Below are positions 60,040-64,000 of a stretch of DNA of 64,000 nucleotides, piece after piece. The DNA is from CAVUFH01 sp963740835. Its GTDB lineage: Bacteria > Actinomycetota > Acidimicrobiia > IMCC26256 > PALSA-610. Below the pieces are notes generated by a model. The model did not search any database, was not told the origin of the DNA, and was given only the letters and a program-made list of their open reading frames with translations. The position numbers were made by a program, and so were the translations under genes. Position 1 is the first letter of the stretch, and each line of letters begins with the position of its first letter. The DNA is taken from positions 395,267 through 459,266 of the forward strand of contig CAVUFH010000001.1 of assembly GCA_963740835.1 (NCBI GenBank), in the 5' to 3' direction.

Positions 60040-62752
60040 ATGGCGGAGTATCCCGTCGCCTGGGAAAGCGATGTCGTCCTCTCCGACGGCGGCACCGTGC
60101 GCGTGCGCCCGATCCGGCCGGACGACGAGGCCCGGCTCCTCGGCCTCTACGAACGGCTCAGCGACGAATCGCTGTACCTCCGGTTCTTCTCGCCGGTGCC
60201 CGCACCCACGGCCGCGCATCTCGAGCGGTTGACGACTGTCGACTACGACCAGCACATGGCGCTTGTCGCCCAGCTCGGCGACGACATCGTCGCGGTGGCG
60301 CGCTACGACCGCACCGGCGACGACGAAGCGGAGGTCGCGTTCTCGGTCCAGGACGATCAACAGGGTCGCGGGCTGGGCACGCTGTTGCTGGAGCACCTCG
60401 CGGTCGTGGCCCGGTCGAAGGGCATCAGTACCTTCACCGCCGACACACTCCCGAACAACGCGCGCATGCTCAACGTCTTCGCCGACGCGGGCTGGGCCGC
60501 GCAACGCAAGTTCGCGGACGGCACGGTGCGGGTGCGGTTCTCGATCGAACCGACGACGGACTCGATCGCGGCGATCGAAGCGCGCGAATCCCACGCCGAA
60601 GGCGCGTCGACGGCCCGGTTGCTCGCGCCCCGTTCCATCGCGGTCATCGGCGCGAGCCGGCGTGCGGGCACGATCGGTCACGAGCTGTTCCGCAACCTGC
60701 TGACATACGATTTCCAGGGCCCGGTGTACCCGGTGAACCCGACTTCGGCGTCGGTCGCGGGCGTGCGTGCCTATCCGAGCATCCTCGACATCCCGGACAT
60801 GATCGACGTCGCGCTCGTCGTGGTCCCGGCCGATGCAGTTCCGGCCATCATCGACGATTGCGCGCAGAAGGGTGTGCACGGCGTCGTCATCATCTCGGCC
60901 GGCTTCGCGGAGGTGGGTTCGAGCGGGCGCGAAGCGGAACAGGCGATCGTCGCGACCGCCCGCCGCAACGGCATGCGCGTGATCGGCCCGAACTGCCTCG
61001 GCATCGTGAACACGGCACCAGGCGTGCAGATGAACGCGACGTTCGCGCCGGTGGTGCCCGTGCGCGGTCCGGTTGCGTTCCTCTCGCAGTCGGGCGGCCT
61101 GGGCATCGAGCTGATGAGCCGGACCGGCGAGCTCGGGATCGGGATCTCCGAGTTCGTCTCGGTCGGGAACAAGTCCGACGTCAGCGGCAACGACCTGCTC
61201 CAGCACTGGGAGACCGACCCCAACACAGACGTCATCCTGTTCTACCTCGAGTCGTTCGGGAACCCGCGCAAGTTCGCCGCGCCTGGCCCGGCGCATCGCG
61301 CGTCGGAAGGCGATCGTCGCCGTCAAGGGCGGCCGCACCCAAGCCGGGAGCCGCGCCGCGTCGTCGCACACGGCCGCGCTCGCGTCGCCCGACGTCGCGG
61401 TCGACGCGCTGTTCCGCCAGGCGGGCGTGATCCGCGTCGACACGCTGGAGCAGTTGCTCGACACCGCGCAGGTGCTCGCGCACCAACCACTCCCGCCCGG
61501 GCGCCGCGTCGCGATCATCGGCAACGCCGGCGGACCGGGAATCCTCGCCGCAGACGCGTGCGCCGGCGCCGGACTTGACGTGCCCGAGCTGACCGCAGCC
61601 ACGCAATCCGCGCTGCGCGCGTTCGTCGCCGTCGACGCCTCGGTTCGCAACCCGATCGACCTCGTCGCGTCCGCGACCGCAGATCAGTACGAGCGCGCGT
61701 TGCGCGTCGTGCTCGACGACCCGGCCGTCGACGCGGTCCTCGCCATGTTCGTCCCGCCGCTCGTGACCGAAGCGGCGGACGTGGCGCACGCGATCGCACG
61801 CGCGGCCGGCACGGCCGGCGCCAAGCCGGTCGTTGCGTGCTTCCTCGGCCGCGCCGGCGTCCCGGACGCGCTGCGCGGGAGCGGGAACGCGCGCACGGTC
61901 CCCTCGTTCGCGTTCCCCGAGGCCGCCGCGCACGCGCTCGCTCGCGCCGCCGACCTCGCCGACTGGCGCCGCCGTCCGACCGGCACGCTGCCCGCGTTCC
62001 ACGACGTCGACGAAGCCGCCGCCCGCCGCCTTGTCTCCGACCAACTGCGCGCCCGGGCACCCGACGCCGACGGCGTCTGGCTGGACGCCACCACGTCGGC
62101 GACGCTGCTCGGCTGCTTCGGCATCCCGACGCTCACGCCCCTGGTCGTCCACTCGGCCGACGACGCCGCGACCGCCGCGACCGGCCTCGGGTATCCGGTC
62201 GCGCTGAAGGCCGGGAGCCCCGAGCTGGTGCACAAGACCGACGTCGGCGGGGTCGCGCTGCGCCTGCCGGACGCCGCCGCGGTGCGCGCCGCGTACGCGG
62301 CGATGGCGGACCGCCTCGGCGCCGAGATGGGCGGCGGCATCGTGCAGCGGATGGCCGCGCCCGGGGTCGAGACGATCGTCGGCGTGACCCAGGATCCGTC
62401 ATTCGGTCCACTCGTGCTCTTCGGCTACGGGGGCGTCGCGGCGGAGCTGCTCGCGGACCGTACGCTGCGACTCGTGCCCATGACCGATGTGGACGCCGCC
62501 GAGGTGGTCCGCTCCTTGCGCAGTTCCCCGCTCTTCTTCGGCTACCGCGGGCAGCCGGAGGTCGACGTGGCCGCGCTCGAGCACCTGCTCCTCCGGGTCG
62601 CGACCCTCGCCGACGTCGTGCCCGAGGTCAGCGAGATGGACCTGAACCCCGTGATCGTGTCCGAGCACGGGGCGGTCGCGGTCGACGTCAAGGTGCGCGT
62701 CCAACCCGCCCCGGCGCCGCTCCCCGCCGACTTCCGCCGCCTCCGGGTCTGA
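60040..62752 (+). CDS. GNAT / ADP-forming acyl-CoA synthetase fusion, one apparent frameshift
   Basis: About 903 residues in three parts. An N-terminal GNAT domain (residues about 20-170; VRPIRPDDEARLLGLYERLS, QQGRGLGTLLLEHLAVVA) is joined to a CoA-binding domain (RSIAVIGASRRAGTIGHELFRNLL, GPVYPVNP, AFLSQSGGLGIEL) and, after the frame shift near 61281, to the second domain (VAIIGNAGGPGILAADACAGAGL) and an ATP-grasp domain (GYPVALKAGSPELVHKTDVGGV, EMDLNPVIV). This resembles bacterial Pat-type protein lysine acetyltransferases and ADP-forming acetyl-CoA synthetases. The shift fits one extra G. Whether the synthetase part is active or only senses CoA esters is not known. Confidence 0.87.
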
Positions 62753-62773
62753 GGCGCAGATCGACCGACCGCA

Positions 62774-63601
62774 GTGGCCAACGACACCGAGACCTGCTTC
62801 CACCATCCGGATCGCGAGACCGGACGCGCGTGCACGCGCTGCGGCCGGCCCGCGTGTCCGGACTGCCTCATCCAGGCGTCCGTCGGATCGCAGTGTTTCG
62901 AGTGCGCGCGCGCCGGCGCGACGCCGCGCTCGGAACGGGCCCGACGGTGGCTGCGCGGAACGAGCGGCAACCCGTGGGTGACCCAGACGATCGTGTTCGG
63001 CACGATCATCGCCTACCTCGTCATCAGCTTGCGGGACAAGAACTTCGACGGCCGGGGCGAGACCTCGTTCGACCTCGCGGTGTTCGGCCCGGCGGTCCAC
63101 GACGGCCAGGTGTACCGCCTCTTCACGAACGCGGTCGTGCACTACGGCTTCTTGCACATCGCCTTCAACATGTTCGTGCTCTACCAAGTCGGCATCTTCT
63201 TGGAGCCGGCGACCGGGCACGGAAGGTTGGCAATGCTCTACGTCGTGTCGGTGCTCGGCGGCGCCGCCGGCGCGATCCTGCTCGACCCGAACGTGTACAC
63301 CGGCGGCGCGTCCGGTGGCGTGTTCGGTCTCGCGGCCGCGGCGACGCTCGCGCTGCACCGGCAAGGAGTGAAGTTCTCGCAGACGACGTGGGGACCGCTC
63401 ATCGTCATCAATTTCTTCTTCGGGTTCTTCCTGTCGAACGTGTCGATCGCCGGCCACATCGGCGGCATCGTCGCCGGATTGCTCGCGACCGAATCGATGC
63501 TCCAAGCCCGCCGGTTGAACCAGCGGTGGCTCGGCTACGTCGGTGTGGTCGCAGTGGGCGTGCTCGCGATCATCGTGGCGCTGTGGGCTGCGGGGCGGTA
63601 G
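62774..63601 (+). CDS. rhomboid-family intramembrane serine protease with N-terminal zinc-finger
   Basis: A 275-residue rhomboid. The first 45 residues carry a B-box-like zinc finger (ETCFHHPDRETGRACTRCG, ACPDCLIQ, SQCFECA). The membrane part has HYGFLHIAFNMFVLYQVG, the GASGGVFGL loop with the nucleophile Ser, and SIAGHIGGIVAGL with the catalytic His; six helices are visible. Such zinc-finger rhomboids are common in actinobacteria. Its substrate is unknown. The last 32 bases overlap the converging gene at the right edge of the window. Confidence 0.9.
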   Translation: MANDTETCFHHPDRETGRACTRCGRPACPDCLIQASVGSQCFECARAGATPRSERARRWLRGTSGNPWVTQTIVFGTIIAYLVISLRDKNFDGRGETSFDLAVFGPAVHDGQVYRLFTNAVVHYGFLHIAFNMFVLYQVGIFLEPATGHGRLAMLYVVSVLGGAAGAILLDPNVYTGGASGGVFGLAAAATLALHRQGVKFSQTTWGPLIVINFFFGFFLSNVSIAGHIGGIVAGLLATESMLQARRLNQRWLGYVGVVAVGVLAIIVALWAAGR

Positions 63602-64000
63602 CCGCGGGTACGAGCGCGACCTGACCGGTGTCGTCGTCCTCGACGAACCGGTAGCCGCACTGCTGCGCGAGCGTCGCCCGGCCTTCCCACGGCCCCGCGG
63701 CCAGGATCTCGTCGCCGGGCTCGAGCACGGTGCGACCTCGAGGCCGGTACAAGTACCGACCACCGCGGCGGATCGCGAGGAGATGGAACCCGGTGTCTTC
63801 ACCCAACCGGTGGCGTCCGGCCTGCGCACCGTCGAGCGCGGAACCCGCCGCGATCGGGAAGCGCACGACAACGTCGTCGGTCTCGCCGAGCGCGACCGCG
63901 AGCACGGGATGCATCTCTTCGTTCTGCTCGACCAGCCACACGAGCTGCTGCGCCGCGTCGCCGATCTCCTCCGACGCACCACCGAGGTGGAGCAGACCAC
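63570..64000 (-). CDS. PhoU/RCK_C (TrkA-C) domain protein, 5' end outside the window
   Basis: The 143-residue C-terminal part of a potassium-channel or transporter regulator. LLHLGGASEEIGDAAQQLVWLVEQNEEMHPVLAVALGET looks like the last helices of a PhoU-like domain, and VVVRFPIAAGSALDGAQAGRHRLGEDTGFHLLAIRRGGRYLYRPRGRTVLEPGDEILAAGPWEG is a TrkA-C (RCK_C) ligand-binding domain. PhoU-TrkA-C proteins gate K+ channels or c-di-AMP-responsive transporters. The frame runs off the window. The tail TGQVALVPAATAPQPTAPR is unstructured. Confidence 0.78.
   Translation of the reverse strand, partial: GLLHLGGASEEIGDAAQQLVWLVEQNEEMHPVLAVALGETDDVVVRFPIAAGSALDGAQAGRHRLGEDTGFHLLAIRRGGRYLYRPRGRTVLEPGDEILAAGPWEGRATLAQQCGYRFVEDDDTGQVALVPAATAPQPTAPR

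Noticed and set aside
1..64000. tRNA or rRNA genes
   Set aside because: No cloverleaf with a GGTTCGA-type T-loop or rRNA signature was noticed; a covariance scan was not possible here.

Overview
The window is high-GC, densely coded DNA from an actinobacterium, with many GTG starts and frequent ATGA/GTGA stop-start overlaps. A mycothiol-conjugate amidase (Mca), three luciferase-like oxidoreductases of the F420/FMN type, a wax-ester/diacylglycerol acyltransferase, a CtpE-like P-type ATPase and several acyl-CoA-associated genes fit Actinobacteria. The class Acidimicrobiia is my best guess, from gene style only. No rRNA, tRNA or CRISPR array was seen.

Layout. 0-5.5 kb: a methyltransferase remnant, a GNAT gene, galT overlapping a galactokinase paralogue, an inverted membrane-protein gene, a second galactokinase and a HIT hydrolase, i.e. 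a Leloir-type galactose segment. 5.5-7.6 kb (minus): a metal-receptor-like protein, a PH/SHOCT membrane protein and a YgjP-type metallopeptidase with a repeat-built tail. 7.6-8.1 kb: a 517-base gene-free stretch with a duplicated -35 region and strong RNA hairpins in front of a UvrD-type helicase. 9.9-12.4 kb: a stand-alone sigma region 4-like protein, a PLP decarboxylase, a small membrane protein and a SnoaL-like protein. 12.5-14.2 kb: an IS110-family element whose left non-coding end is where this family usually encodes its guide (bridge) RNA. 14.2-17.7 kb: a thermonuclease, an anchored protein, rmuC and purK. 17.7-21.6 kb: a CoA-transferase, SMP-30 and a DUF7064-type gene with palindromic operator candidates. 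21.6-24.4 kb: ribB, a histidine kinase and a response regulator (one minus operon) plus a kinase remnant. 24.4-32.7 kb: two APH-type phosphotransferases, exonuclease III, membrane and RNase H-like proteins, etfBA, a GGR-type flavoprotein and an SRPBCC protein. 32.7-38.6 kb: a Zn-dehydrogenase and an alpha-glucoside-type ABC transporter (ATPase, binding protein, two permeases). 38.6-53.4 kb: oxygenases, hydrolases, a RecB-type nuclease, PAP2, DsbA, WS/DGAT, quinone reductase, thiolase, a ChbG/YdjC deacetylase, SCP2 and Mca. 53.5-64 kb: VanW-type protein, CorA, CtpE-like ATPase, a Zn-alcohol dehydrogenase, a GNAT/acyl-CoA-synthetase fusion, a rhomboid and a partial RCK/TrkA-C protein.

Metabolic theme: galactose and alpha-glucoside uptake and use, together with acyl-CoA and lipid metabolism (CoA-transferase, thiolase, ETF, WS/DGAT, APH proteins).

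Quality caveat: ten otherwise intact genes carry 16 apparent single-base frameshifts, 13 of them one-base gains mostly at short G or C runs. This looks more like sequencing or consensus error than decay, so I annotate those genes across the shifts. Three other loci (both methyltransferases and one kinase) lack internal or terminal blocks and look like real remnants.
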